Source: an uncultured Curvibacter sp. (GTDB lineage Bacteria; Pseudomonadota; Gammaproteobacteria; Burkholderiales; Burkholderiaceae_C). Taken from it: DNA of 64,000 nt. Below, piece by piece: positions 51,241 through 60,298 of this stretch (positions are counted from its first letter, which is position 1; every line of letters starts with the position of its first letter). Where the stretch lies: assembly GCA_903828535.1 (NCBI GenBank), contig CAIKMN010000010.1:124001-188000 (forward strand), read 5' to 3'. The notes below the pieces were generated by a model, which made no database searches, was not told the DNA's origin, and saw only the letters and a list, made by a program, of their open reading frames with translations. Position numbers and translations under genes: made by a program.

Positions 51241-51825
51241 GGGGCTTTCAAGTTCAGCCAAGGTTTTTAAGAACAGGGCCTGTCCGTGGCTCACCGATTG
51301 CGACCAAGTTCGCGCTGAGGTTTCGTTGGCGTCGTCGCTGATGTATTTATAAGACCGCCAAGGCAGCCCGAATTCGTGGGCCACATGGGCGATGGCAAAC
51401 AGCTCCATGTCGACGATGTCCACGCCGTTCTCAGCCAACCATGGGTCGTGGGCGGTGACAAAGCTGTCACCGGTGCCGCAGCACACCTGGGTGTTCCGCG
51501 TGCCCAAGGGCGGTGCGGCTGAATAGCGCTGCGGCCGCTCACAAAAAGGCGTGACGCCGCGCGGCGACAAGGGCTCGGCGGACATGTCTCGTTGCAGCAC
51601 TTCTCGCACCTCGACCAAGCCACTCACACCCGGATGGGTTCGTCCTGCGGTGCCGAAATTGAGGAGGCCTTGCGGTTTAAAACGCGCAATCGCTTGCCCT
51701 GTTTGAACTGCTGCATTGAGTTTTCCCACCCCTGTGTAAACCAACTCGATGCCATGAGGCAGTTGAGACACCGAAATTTCGGCGGGCAGGGCGACCAGTA
51801 ACAACCAGCGAGGAGATTGACGCAT
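51238..51825 (-). CDS. Nucleoside phosphorylase-fold protein (MTA/SAH nucleosidase-like)
   Basis: LLLVALPAEIS...IELVYTGVGKLNAAVQTGQAIARFKPQGLLNFGTAG, VDIVDMELFAIAHVAHEFGLPW, KYISDDANETSARTW; start at MRQSPRW. Confidence 0.82.
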   Translation of the reverse strand: MRQSPRWLLLVALPAEISVSQLPHGIELVYTGVGKLNAAVQTGQAIARFKPQGLLNFGTAGRTHPGVSGLVEVREVLQRDMSAEPLSPRGVTPFCERPQRYSAAPPLGTRNTQVCCGTGDSFVTAHDPWLAENGVDIVDMELFAIAHVAHEFGLPWRSYKYISDDANETSARTWSQSVSHGQALFLKTLAELESP

Positions 51826-51832
51826 GAGGAGA

Positions 51833-51867
51833 GCGAATGGCGAATGGCGAATGGCGAATGGCCAATG
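51833..51867. repeat. Heptanucleotide tandem repeat GCGAATG (4 perfect copies plus GCCAATG)
   Basis: Direct reading in the divergent intergenic region upstream of dbpA. Confidence 0.95.
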
Positions 51868-51905
51868 AAAAATGGAGGGAAGGGTTTGGCGTCGATAATT
51901 CTCCC

Positions 51906-53357
51906 ATGAACACCCGCGCTCAACCTGCCTCATCTTCTGGGGCCTTCGCCCCTCATTCGCTGTCTTTCGACGCCTTGGCCTTGACCCCAGCGGCCTTGAG
52001 CAATTTGCAGCAATTGGGGCTGACCCACATGACCCCCATTCAGGCCGCCAGCTTGCCCTTGACCTTGGCGGGCCATGACCTGATCGCTCAAGCCAGCACG
52101 GGCAGCGGCAAAACCGTGGCCTTTGGTTTGCCCTTGGTTAACCGTTTGGAAGCCCCTCGTATGAATGTGCAGGCGCTGATTTTGTGTCCGACCCGCGAAC
52201 TGGCCGACCAAGTGGCGCAAGAAATCCGCCGCCTGGCACGTGCCGTGGAAAACATCAAAGTGGTTACCTTGTGTGGCGGCGTTCCACTTCGCGGCCAAAT
52301 TCTCAGCTTGGAGCATGGCGCCCATGTGGTGGTCGGCACGCCGGGGCGCATCCTGGATTTGATTGACCGCAACGCCTTGCATTTGGGCGCCGTTCAAACC
52401 TTGGTGCTGGACGAGGCCGACCGCATGTTGGACATGGGTTTCTTGGACGACATCGCCAAAGTGGTCAAGCAATGTGGCGTCAATCGGCAGACGCTCTTGT
52501 TTTCGGCCACCTACCCGGAAGGCATTGACCGCTTGGCCGCGCAGTTTTTGAAAAATCCCAAAACCGTTCAAGTGGCGGCCCAACACGACATGAGCACCTT
52601 GCAACAGGTGTTTGTTGAAGTCAAAGAAAACGAGCGCTTGTTGGCCGTCTCGCAGGTGCTTCGCCATTACCGGCCGACCTCAGCGCTGGCGTTTTGCAAT
52701 ACCAAAAACCAATGCCGCCAATTGGTGGCTCAGTTGCAGGCACAAGGCTTCAGCGCCATGGCCTTGTTTGGCGAGTTGGAACAGCGCGAGCGTGATCAAG
52801 TCATGGTGCAATTTGCCAACCGCAGTTGCAATGTGCTCGTCGCGACCGATGTGGCGGCCCGTGGTTTGGACGTGGCCGATTTGGCCGCCGTCATCAACGT
52901 CGATGTCAGCCCCGACCCCGAAGTACATGTCCACCGCATTGGCCGCACCGCCCGGGCGGGCGCTCAGGGCTTGGCGGTGACGCTCGCGAGTTTGGATGAG
53001 ATGGGCTATGTCGGCCGCATTGAGTTGCTGCAAGGGCGCGAATCCGATTGGCTGCCGTTGGCAGAATTGTCAAAGTCCAAGGACGCAGAACCGCCTTTAA
53101 AAGCCCCCATGGCCACGCTGCAAATTGTGGGCGGCCGCAAAGAAAAGATTCGCGCTGGCGACGTTTTGGGGGCCTTGACCGGCGAGGCCGGTTTTCAAAA
53201 AGAACAGGTTGGCAAGATCAATGTCAACGAATTCTCAACCTATGTTGCCGTCTCGGCAGCCATTGCCCGGGAGGCCGTGCAAAGACTGTCAGAAGGCCGC
53301 ATCAAGGGACGCATGGTCAGGGTCAGGCTGCTGGGGTTGAACAGCAGCCCGGACTGA
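51906..53357 (+). CDS. dbpA: ATP-dependent RNA helicase DbpA-like
   Basis: DEAD-box (AQASTGSGKTVAFGLPL, VLDEADRMLDMGF, HRIGRTARAG) plus C-terminal DbpA RNA-binding domain (INVNEFSTYVAVSAAIAREAVQRLSEGRIKGRMVRVRLL); start MNTRAQP. Confidence 0.92.
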   Translation: MNTRAQPASSSGAFAPHSLSFDALALTPAALSNLQQLGLTHMTPIQAASLPLTLAGHDLIAQASTGSGKTVAFGLPLVNRLEAPRMNVQALILCPTRELADQVAQEIRRLARAVENIKVVTLCGGVPLRGQILSLEHGAHVVVGTPGRILDLIDRNALHLGAVQTLVLDEADRMLDMGFLDDIAKVVKQCGVNRQTLLFSATYPEGIDRLAAQFLKNPKTVQVAAQHDMSTLQQVFVEVKENERLLAVSQVLRHYRPTSALAFCNTKNQCRQLVAQLQAQGFSAMALFGELEQRERDQVMVQFANRSCNVLVATDVAARGLDVADLAAVINVDVSPDPEVHVHRIGRTARAGAQGLAVTLASLDEMGYVGRIELLQGRESDWLPLAELSKSKDAEPPLKAPMATLQIVGGRKEKIRAGDVLGALTGEAGFQKEQVGKINVNEFSTYVAVSAAIAREAVQRLSEGRIKGRMVRVRLLGLNSSPD

Positions 53358-53375
53358 GCATTCAGGGAGCCTTTT

Positions 53376-54386
53376 TTGACTTTGAATTCTTCCAAAGCCC
53401 TGTCTTCGCACAAGGTCAGTGTGGCGCCCATGATGGATTGGACCGACCGTCATTGCCGTTTCTTCCACCGCCTCATCACCCAGCAAGCCTTGCTCTACAC
53501 CGAGATGGTGACCACCGGGGCTTTGCTCCATGGCGATGTGCCGCGCCACCTGCGTTACAACGAACAAGAGCACCCAGTGGCCTTGCAACTCGGGGGCAGC
53601 GAACCGGCCGACCTGGCCGCTTGTGCCAAGCTGGGAGAGGCTTGGGGCTATGACGAAATCAACCTGAACTGCGGTTGTCCCAGCGAGCGGGTGCAACGCG
53701 GCGCCTTTGGTGCTTGCCTCATGAACGAAGCGACCTTGGTGATGGAGGGTGTCAAGGCCATGCTGGATTCAGTGAACCGCGTGCCGGTGACGGTCAAGCA
53801 CCGCATCGGCGTGGACCAAATGGAAAGTTATGAATTTGTGCGTGACTTTGTCGGCACCGTGGCGCAAGGCGGTTGCCGCACCTTCATCGTTCATGCCCGC
53901 AACGCTTGGCTGAAGGGCCTCAGCCCCAAAGAAAACCGCGAAATTCCGCCGCTCCGCTACGACGTGGTCTATCAATTGAAGCGCGACTTTCCCGACCTGC
54001 TCATTTCTATCAACGGGGGCATCACCACCAACCCTCAAATTGAAGATCACTTAACGCAGGTTGACGGCGTGATGATTGGGCGCGAGGCCTATCACAACCC
54101 TTGGTTGATGGCCGAATGGGATGCTCGCTTTTTCGGCCAAACCGAGCGGGCTTTGAGCCGTGACGACGTCGAGCTCGCGATGTGCGATTACATGGCACAA
54201 GAGCAAGCGCAGCACGGCACGCCCTGGCACAGCATGGCGCGGCATCTTTTGGGCTTGCGACATGGCTTGCCGGGGGCAAGGCGTTGGCGGCAGGTTTGGA
54301 GCGACCCGACCCTGCGGCATTTGAGCGCCCACGAGGTCAGCGCGAGGGCGCGCGATTTGATGGATGCCAGCTTCGGTTCAGCTTAA
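53376..54386 (+). CDS. dusA: tRNA-dihydrouridine(20/20a) synthase (possible TTG start)
   Basis: SVAPMMDWTDRHCRFFHRLI, NLNCGCPSERVQRGAFGACLM, VKHRIGVDQMESYEFVRDFV. Confidence 0.93.
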   Translation: MTLNSSKALSSHKVSVAPMMDWTDRHCRFFHRLITQQALLYTEMVTTGALLHGDVPRHLRYNEQEHPVALQLGGSEPADLAACAKLGEAWGYDEINLNCGCPSERVQRGAFGACLMNEATLVMEGVKAMLDSVNRVPVTVKHRIGVDQMESYEFVRDFVGTVAQGGCRTFIVHARNAWLKGLSPKENREIPPLRYDVVYQLKRDFPDLLISINGGITTNPQIEDHLTQVDGVMIGREAYHNPWLMAEWDARFFGQTERALSRDDVELAMCDYMAQEQAQHGTPWHSMARHLLGLRHGLPGARRWRQVWSDPTLRHLSAHEVSARARDLMDASFGSA

Positions 54387-54476
54387 AGGCATGCCATTTT
54401 TCCCCGAATGAATGGCGCTTTAATTTTTATGGCTCTTTTATTGCTTTTTATGGGTCGTCAACACCAGCGGCAATTG

Positions 54477-54503
54477 CGGCACTATCGGCACTATCGACAG
54501 AGA
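54477..54503. repeat. Noncoding period-9 repeat (CGGCACTAT x2, CGACAGAGA) between convergent dusA and gntR
   Basis: Direct reading. Confidence 0.85.
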
Positions 54504-54549
54504 ATAGCAGTCTCGGAACAGCCGTTGAGGGTCCTGCTGGCAGCCTGGG

Positions 54550-55257
54550 CTAACCGGCCGCCTTCAAGCCGTTCGCAAAGTGTGCCTGCATTCGTTTGCG
54601 CGCAGCCGCGGCGTCGGCTTGATTCAATGCGTCCATGAGGGCTTGGTGCTCTTTTAAAGAGTCGGCCAAGCGGCCTTCTTTGAACAAAGAGTGGTGGCGG
54701 TTGAGCTTCATCACTTTGCGCAAGTCGGTCACCATTTGCAGGCGCCAGCGGTTGTTGGCGAGCTCCAATAACAACAGGTGAAACCGCTCGTTCAGCACAA
54801 AAAAGGCTTCTGCATCGCCCACCGAGGCTTCCAATTGAGCGTGAAGGGCGTTCAGCTGGGCCAAGGACTCGGGCAGCGCTTGTGCGGCCACTTCAGCCGC
54901 GGCGTCGCTCTCCAGCAGGCCGAGCAGGTGGTAGACATCGCGCAGGTCTTTTTCGTTGACTTCGGTGACGTAGGCGCCGCGGCGCACCTTCATGGTGATC
55001 AAGCCTTCGGCCGCTAAAACTTTGAGCGCTTCCCGCAACGGGGTGCGGCTGATGCCGAGGTCTTGTGCAATTTTGAGTTCGTCAATCCAGTCGCCCGGCG
55101 CCAGTTCACGCTGGAAAATCTGCAAGCGAAGTTGCTCGGCGACCTGTTCATACAGCGCTTGTTGGCTGAATTTGGGCGCCACTCGGGCCGCCGGGTCGAC
55201 GGATGAAGTCACCGGCGGGGTCAGGATGGGGCGGGTCGGTTGTGCCAAAGCTCGCAT
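54550..55257 (-). CDS. GntR-family regulator (FCD-domain subfamily)
   Basis: EQLRLQIFQRELAPGDWIDELKIAQDLGISRTPLREALKVLAAEGLITMKVRRGAYVTEV; FCD-like C-terminal domain; start MRALAQP. Confidence 0.9.
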   Translation of the reverse strand: MRALAQPTRPILTPPVTSSVDPAARVAPKFSQQALYEQVAEQLRLQIFQRELAPGDWIDELKIAQDLGISRTPLREALKVLAAEGLITMKVRRGAYVTEVNEKDLRDVYHLLGLLESDAAAEVAAQALPESLAQLNALHAQLEASVGDAEAFFVLNERFHLLLLELANNRWRLQMVTDLRKVMKLNRHHSLFKEGRLADSLKEHQALMDALNQADAAAARKRMQAHFANGLKAAG

Positions 55258-55289
55258 GCCCGGATTGTAAGCAAAACCATAGAAACTTA

Positions 55290-55305
55290 ATTCATAATTA
55301 TGAAT
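55290..55305. promoter_or_regulatory. Perfect 16-bp palindrome ATTCATAATTATGAAT, candidate GntR operator
   Basis: Direct reading, between divergent gntR and scpA starts. Confidence 0.75.
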
Positions 55306-55362
55306 GACAAGGTAAAATTCTGCGTTAATCAACCCAGAAGACCCATTCCCACAAGGCCCGAT

Positions 55363-57576
55363 ATGAGCGTTCAAGACGATTCAAAAACCAATCCAGCCCA
55401 ACCCAGCTTTGCCCCCAGCGCTTTGGCCGACTGGGCGAAATCTGCGGCCAAGTCGGCCCCCGGCGGTGACGTAAACGCGTTGAATTGGCTCACGCCCGAT
55501 GGGATCACTGTCAAACCTTTGTACACCGCGGCAGACACGGCCAACCTGCCTTACGCCAACACCTTGCCGGGCTTTGAGCCTTTTTTGCGCGGCCCACAGG
55601 CCACCATGTATGCCGTGCGTCCCTGGACCATCCGTCAATACGCGGGCTTTTCGACCGCTGAGGAATCCAACGCGTTTTACCGCAAGGCGTTGGCCGCAGG
55701 GGGCCAGGGCGTCTCGGTGGCCTTCGATTTGGCCACCCACCGCGGCTACGACAGCGACCACCCACGCGTCACCGGCGACGTCGGCAAAGCGGGCGTGGCG
55801 ATTGATTCGGTCGAGGACATGAAGATTTTGTTCGACCAAATTCCGCTCGACAAAGTCTCGGTCTCCATGACCATGAACGGCGCGGTGCTGCCTGTGTTGG
55901 CGGGCTATGTGGTGGCCGCTGAAGAGCAGGGCGTGAGCCAAGACAAACTCTCTGGAACGATTCAGAACGACATTCTGAAAGAGTTCATGGTCCGTAACAC
56001 CTACATTTATCCACCCCAACCGTCGATGAAAATCATCGGCGACATCATCGAGTACACGGCCAAAAACATGCCGAAGTTCAACTCGATCAGCATCTCGGGT
56101 TACCACATGCAAGAGGCCGGCGCCCACCAAGCGTTGGAGCTGGCTTTTACCTTGGCCGACGGCAAAGAGTACGTGAAAACCGCCATCGCCAAAGGCATGG
56201 ACGTGGACGAATTCGCCGGTCGTTTGAGTTTTTTCTGGGCCATCGGCATGAACTTCTATTTGGAAGTCGCCAAGATGCGCGCCGCGCGCTTGTTGTGGTG
56301 CCGCATCATGAAGGGCTTTGACGCCAAGAACCCCAAGAGCCTGATGCTGCGCACCCACTGCCAAACCTCGGGCTGGTCGCTGACCGAGCAAGACCCTTAT
56401 AACAACGTTGTCCGCACCACCATCGAAGCCATGGCAGCGGTGTTTGGTGGCACCCAAAGCCTGCACACCAACAGCTTTGACGAAGCCATCGCCCTGCCCA
56501 CCGAATTCAGCTCGCGCATTGCCCGCAACACGCAACTCATCATCCAAGAAGAGACCCACATTACGAATGTGATCGATCCCTGGGCCGGCAGCTACATGAT
56601 GGAAAAGCTGACCCAAGACATGGCCGACGCCGCTTGGGCCATCATTGAAGAAGTTGAGGCCATGGGGGGGATGACGAAGGCCGTGGACAGCGGTTGGGCC
56701 AAGCTCAAAATTGAAGCAGCAGCGGCTGAAAAGCAAGCGCGCATCGATTCCGGTAAAGACGTCATTGTGGGCGTGAATAAATACAAACTCAAAACCGAAG
56801 ACACCATCGACATCTTGGAAGTTGACAACGTCAAGGTGCGTGACGGCCAAATTGAACGCTTGGCCAAAATCCGCGCCACCCGTGACAGCGCTGCAGTGCA
56901 AGCCGCACTCGACGCCTTGACCGCCGCGGCTGAAGCCGGTGTGCACGCCGATGCGGCAGACGCCAGCGCAGGCAATTTGCTGGACTTGTCGATCAAGGCC
57001 ATTCGACTGCGCGCCACAGTGGGTGAGGTTTCCGATGCCCTTGAAAAAGTTTATGGACGCCACCGCGCCGATACGCAAAAGGTCACCGGCGTTTACGCCG
57101 CGGCCTATGATTCCGCCGAAGGCTGGGACAAGCTCAAGGGCGAGATCAGCGCCTTTGCCGAAGAGCAAGGCCGTCGTCCCCGGGTGATGATTGCCAAATT
57201 GGGCCAAGACGGCCACGACCGCGGGGCCAAAGTAGTGGCCACCGCTTTTGCCGATTTGGGCTTTGACGTGGACATGGGCCCCTTGTTCCAAACGCCAGAG
57301 GAATGTGCTCGCCAAGCGATTGAGAACGACGTGCACGCCGTCGGCGTTTCGACCTTGGCGGCCGGCCACAAAACCTTGGTGCCCGCGATCATCAAGAGCC
57401 TCAAGGAGCAGGGGGCCGACGACATCATTGTTTTTGTGGGCGGTGTGATCCCCAAGCAAGATTACGGCTTTCTGTACGACGCCGGCGTCAAAGGCGTTTA
57501 CGGACCCGGCACCCCGATTCCGGCCAGCGCCAAAGACGTGCTCGAACAAATCCGCTTGTCTTTGACTCCGGCATGA
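55363..57576 (+). CDS. scpA: Methylmalonyl-CoA mutase, single-chain (catalytic plus B12-binding)
   Basis: [49 protein letters not shown]12 motif [15 protein letters not shown]...[11 protein letters not shown]. Confidence 0.96.
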   Translation: MSVQDDSKTNPAQPSFAPSALADWAKSAAKSAPGGDVNALNWLTPDGITVKPLYTAADTANLPYANTLPGFEPFLRGPQATMYAVRPWTIRQYAGFSTAEESNAFYRKALAAGGQGVSVAFDLATHRGYDSDHPRVTGDVGKAGVAIDSVEDMKILFDQIPLDKVSVSMTMNGAVLPVLAGYVVAAEEQGVSQDKLSGTIQNDILKEFMVRNTYIYPPQPSMKIIGDIIEYTAKNMPKFNSISISGYHMQEAGAHQALELAFTLADGKEYVKTAIAKGMDVDEFAGRLSFFWAIGMNFYLEVAKMRAARLLWCRIMKGFDAKNPKSLMLRTHCQTSGWSLTEQDPYNNVVRTTIEAMAAVFGGTQSLHTNSFDEAIALPTEFSSRIARNTQLIIQEETHITNVIDPWAGSYMMEKLTQDMADAAWAIIEEVEAMGGMTKAVDSGWAKLKIEAAAAEKQARIDSGKDVIVGVNKYKLKTEDTIDILEVDNVKVRDGQIERLAKIRATRDSAAVQAALDALTAAAEAGVHADAADASAGNLLDLSIKAIRLRATVGEVSDALEKVYGRHRADTQKVTGVYAAAYDSAEGWDKLKGEISAFAEEQGRRPRVMIAKLGQDGHDRGAKVVATAFADLGFDVDMGPLFQTPEECARQAIENDVHAVGVSTLAAGHKTLVPAIIKSLKEQGADDIIVFVGGVIPKQDYGFLYDAGVKGVYGPGTPIPASAKDVLEQIRLSLTPA

Positions 57577-57622
57577 ACCCCATCAAGCGCCTGAATCATT
57601 TGCATTGCTTTCAAGGCACCAA

Positions 57623-58678
57623 GTGACACCCGAACGCTGGGTCGAAGGCATTCTGCAGGCGCAACCTGCGGTTCAGCGCCGCGCCATGGCCAAAGCCATC
57701 ACCTTGTTGGAGTCCACCCGCGCCGATCACCGCACCCAGGGCGATGCGTTGTTGACGGCTTTGTTGCCACACAGCGGCCGCTCATTGCGCCTGGGCATCA
57801 GCGGCGTGCCGGGCGTGGGCAAGAGCACGTTCATTGAAGCGCTTGGCCTTTACTTAATTGCCCAAGGCCACCGGGTGGCGGTGTTGGCGGTTGACCCGTC
57901 CAGCACGGTGTCGGGCGGTTCAATTTTGGGCGACAAAACCCGCATGGAACATTTGTCGGTGCACCCCAGCGCCTACATTCGACCCAGCCCGAGCAGCGGC
58001 AATTTGGGGGGCGTTGCTGAAAAAACCCGCGAGGCCATTTTGGTTTGCGAGGCCGCCGACTACGACATCGTCATCGTTGAAACCGTTGGCGTGGGCCAAA
58101 GCGAAGTGGCGGTCGCCGGGATGACCGACATGTTCGTCTTGATGCAGTTGCCCAACGCGGGTGACGATTTGCAGGCCATCAAAAAAGGCGTGATGGAGTT
58201 GGCCGACTTGGTGGTCATCAACAAAGCCGACATCGATGTCCATGCCGCTACGCGGGCACAAGCTCAAATCACCTCGTCTTTGCGTTTGTTGGGGTTGCAC
58301 GGCAACCCCGAACATGCTCACCACGACGCGACCATTTGGCACCCCAAGGTGATTCAGTTGAGCGCCTTGCTGGGTCAAGGTGTGGACACTTTTTGGAAAA
58401 CGGTGCAGGATTTTCAGGCGCTGCAAACTGCAAACAGCCAGTTGAAGACACGCCGTCAAAAACAAGATTTGAATTGGATGTGGGAGCGCATTGAGGCCGG
58501 ATTGAAGCAGTCTTTTGCGAATGACCCTGCCGTTAAAAACGCCTTGCCCGATTTGCTGAATGCAGTGGCTGCCGCCCGCGTTCCTGCGACCCGTGCGGCC
58601 CGCCAATTGTTGGATTTGTGGCGCAACACCAGCGCTGACTCTGGCAAAGCAGGCACAGCCAATGCAAGCACCAATTAA
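57623..58678 (+). CDS. meaB: Methylmalonyl-CoA mutase-associated GTPase MeaB (ArgK family)
   Basis: [85 protein letters not shown] 57623 or TTG 57605 start. Confidence 0.95.
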   Translation: MTPERWVEGILQAQPAVQRRAMAKAITLLESTRADHRTQGDALLTALLPHSGRSLRLGISGVPGVGKSTFIEALGLYLIAQGHRVAVLAVDPSSTVSGGSILGDKTRMEHLSVHPSAYIRPSPSSGNLGGVAEKTREAILVCEAADYDIVIVETVGVGQSEVAVAGMTDMFVLMQLPNAGDDLQAIKKGVMELADLVVINKADIDVHAATRAQAQITSSLRLLGLHGNPEHAHHDATIWHPKVIQLSALLGQGVDTFWKTVQDFQALQTANSQLKTRRQKQDLNWMWERIEAGLKQSFANDPAVKNALPDLLNAVAAARVPATRAARQLLDLWRNTSADSGKAGTANASTN

Positions 58679-58722
58679 GTAACGATGAACAGTTGAATTT
58701 GAATACAGAGAAAGGTTGAACC

Positions 58723-60255
58723 ATGCAAGACATCCTCGAACAACTGGAAAGCAAGCGCGCTGCGGCGCGTTTGGGTGGCGGTGAAAAGCGCATCGCGGCT
58801 CAACACAAAAAGGGCAAATTGACCGCCCGCGAACGCCTGGAGCTTTTGCTCGATGAAGGCACTTTCGAAGAGTGGGACATGTTCGTTGAGCACCGTTGCA
58901 CCGACTTCGGCATGGCCGACACCAAGATTCCGGGGGACGGCGTTGTCACGGGCTACGGCATGATCAACGGCCGCTTGGCTTTTGTTTATAGCCAAGATTT
59001 CACCGTTTTTGGAGGGGCTTTGTCTGAGGCCCATGCCGAGAAAATTTGCAAGGTCATGGACCAAGCCATGAAGGTCGGCGCGCCCGTCATTGGGCTGAAC
59101 GACTCGGGGGGCGCCCGCATTCAAGAAGGCGTGGCCTCGCTGGGCGGTTATGCAGACGTCTTCCAAAAGAATGTGCTGGCCAGTGGCGTGGTGCCCCAGA
59201 TCAGCATGGTCATGGGCCCTTCAGCAGGCGGTGCGGTTTATTCGCCCGCCATGACCGACTTCATCTTCATGGTGAAAGACAGCTCCTATATGTTCGTGAC
59301 CGGCCCCGAAGTGGTCAAAACGGTCACGCACGAAGAAGTCACGGCCGAAGAACTCGGCGGCGCTCTGACCCACACGACCAAGAGCGGCGTGGCCGATCTG
59401 GCCTTTGAAAACGACGTCGAGGCCTTGATGATGCTACGGCGGCTCTACAACTACCTGCCCTTGAACAACCGCGAAAAAGCACCGGTTCGCCCCAGTGGAG
59501 ACCCGGCCGATCGCCGCGAGTTGAGCCTCAATACCTTGGTGCCCGACAACCCCAACAAGCCCTACGACATGAAGGAGTTGATCCTGAAAACCGTCGACGA
59601 TGGCGACTTCTTTGAACTGCAACCCGAGTACGCCAAAAATATCTTGATTGGCTTCGCCCGCATGGATCGTCAAAGCGTTGGCATCGTGGCCAATCAGCCG
59701 CTGGTTTTGGCCGGTTGCTTGGACATCAAGAGCTCCATCAAGGCGGCGCGTTTTGTGCGTTTTTGCGATGCGTTCAACATCCCGGTTGTGACCTTCGTTG
59801 ACGTGCCCGGTTTTATGCCCGGCACCTCACAAGAGTTTGGCGGCATCATCAAACACGGCGCTAAATTGCTCTATGCCTACGCCGAATGCACGGTGCCCAA
59901 GATCACCATCATCACGCGCAAAGCCTACGGCGGCGCCTATGACGTGATGGCCTCCAAACACTTGCGCGGTGATGTGAACTTGGCTTGGCCGAACGCCGAA
60001 ATTGCGGTGATGGGCGCCAAGGGCGCGGTTGAAATTATTTTCCGTGAAGACAAAGGCGACCCTGAAAAGTTGGCTGCCAAAGAAGCCGAGTACAAAGCCC
60101 GATTTGCCAACCCCTTTGTCGCCGGTGCCCGCGGTTTCATTGACGATGTCATCCTGCCCAGCGAAACCCGCAAGCGCATTTGCCGCAGCTTGGCGATGCT
60201 GAAAGACAAAAAGCTAGAGAACCCTTGGCGCAAGCACGGCAACATTCCGCTTTAA
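58723..60255 (+). CDS. pccB: Acyl-CoA (propionyl-CoA) carboxylase beta subunit
   Basis: Carboxyltransferase motifs [54 protein letters not shown]. Confidence 0.93.
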   Translation: MQDILEQLESKRAAARLGGGEKRIAAQHKKGKLTARERLELLLDEGTFEEWDMFVEHRCTDFGMADTKIPGDGVVTGYGMINGRLAFVYSQDFTVFGGALSEAHAEKICKVMDQAMKVGAPVIGLNDSGGARIQEGVASLGGYADVFQKNVLASGVVPQISMVMGPSAGGAVYSPAMTDFIFMVKDSSYMFVTGPEVVKTVTHEEVTAEELGGALTHTTKSGVADLAFENDVEALMMLRRLYNYLPLNNREKAPVRPSGDPADRRELSLNTLVPDNPNKPYDMKELILKTVDDGDFFELQPEYAKNILIGFARMDRQSVGIVANQPLVLAGCLDIKSSIKAARFVRFCDAFNIPVVTFVDVPGFMPGTSQEFGGIIKHGAKLLYAYAECTVPKITIITRKAYGGAYDVMASKHLRGDVNLAWPNAEIAVMGAKGAVEIIFREDKGDPEKLAAKEAEYKARFANPFVAGARGFIDDVILPSETRKRICRSLAMLKDKKLENPWRKHGNIPL

Positions 60256-60298
60256 GCCCAAAGCAAAAGTTGACACCCGTTGAACTGGAGTAAAGAAC

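Noticed and set aside
51837-51905. N-terminal extension of DbpA (MANGEWRMANEKWREGFGVDNSP)
   Set aside because: Produced by reading through the noncoding heptad repeat; conserved helicase sequence begins after MNTRAQP at 51906.
54408-54638. 76-aa ORF between dusA and gntR (MNGALIFMALLLLFMGRQHQRQLRHYRHYRQRIA...)
   Set aside because: It runs through the noncoding 9-bp repeat and into the gntR 3' end on the opposite strand. A hydrophobic start alone is not enough support.
55381-57549. 722-aa antisense ORF covering almost all of scpA
   Set aside because: The sense gene is clearly methylmalonyl-CoA mutase. The antisense frame stays open because strong codon bias avoids TTA, CTA and TCA codons. 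The translation resembles no known protein and has no plausible start context.
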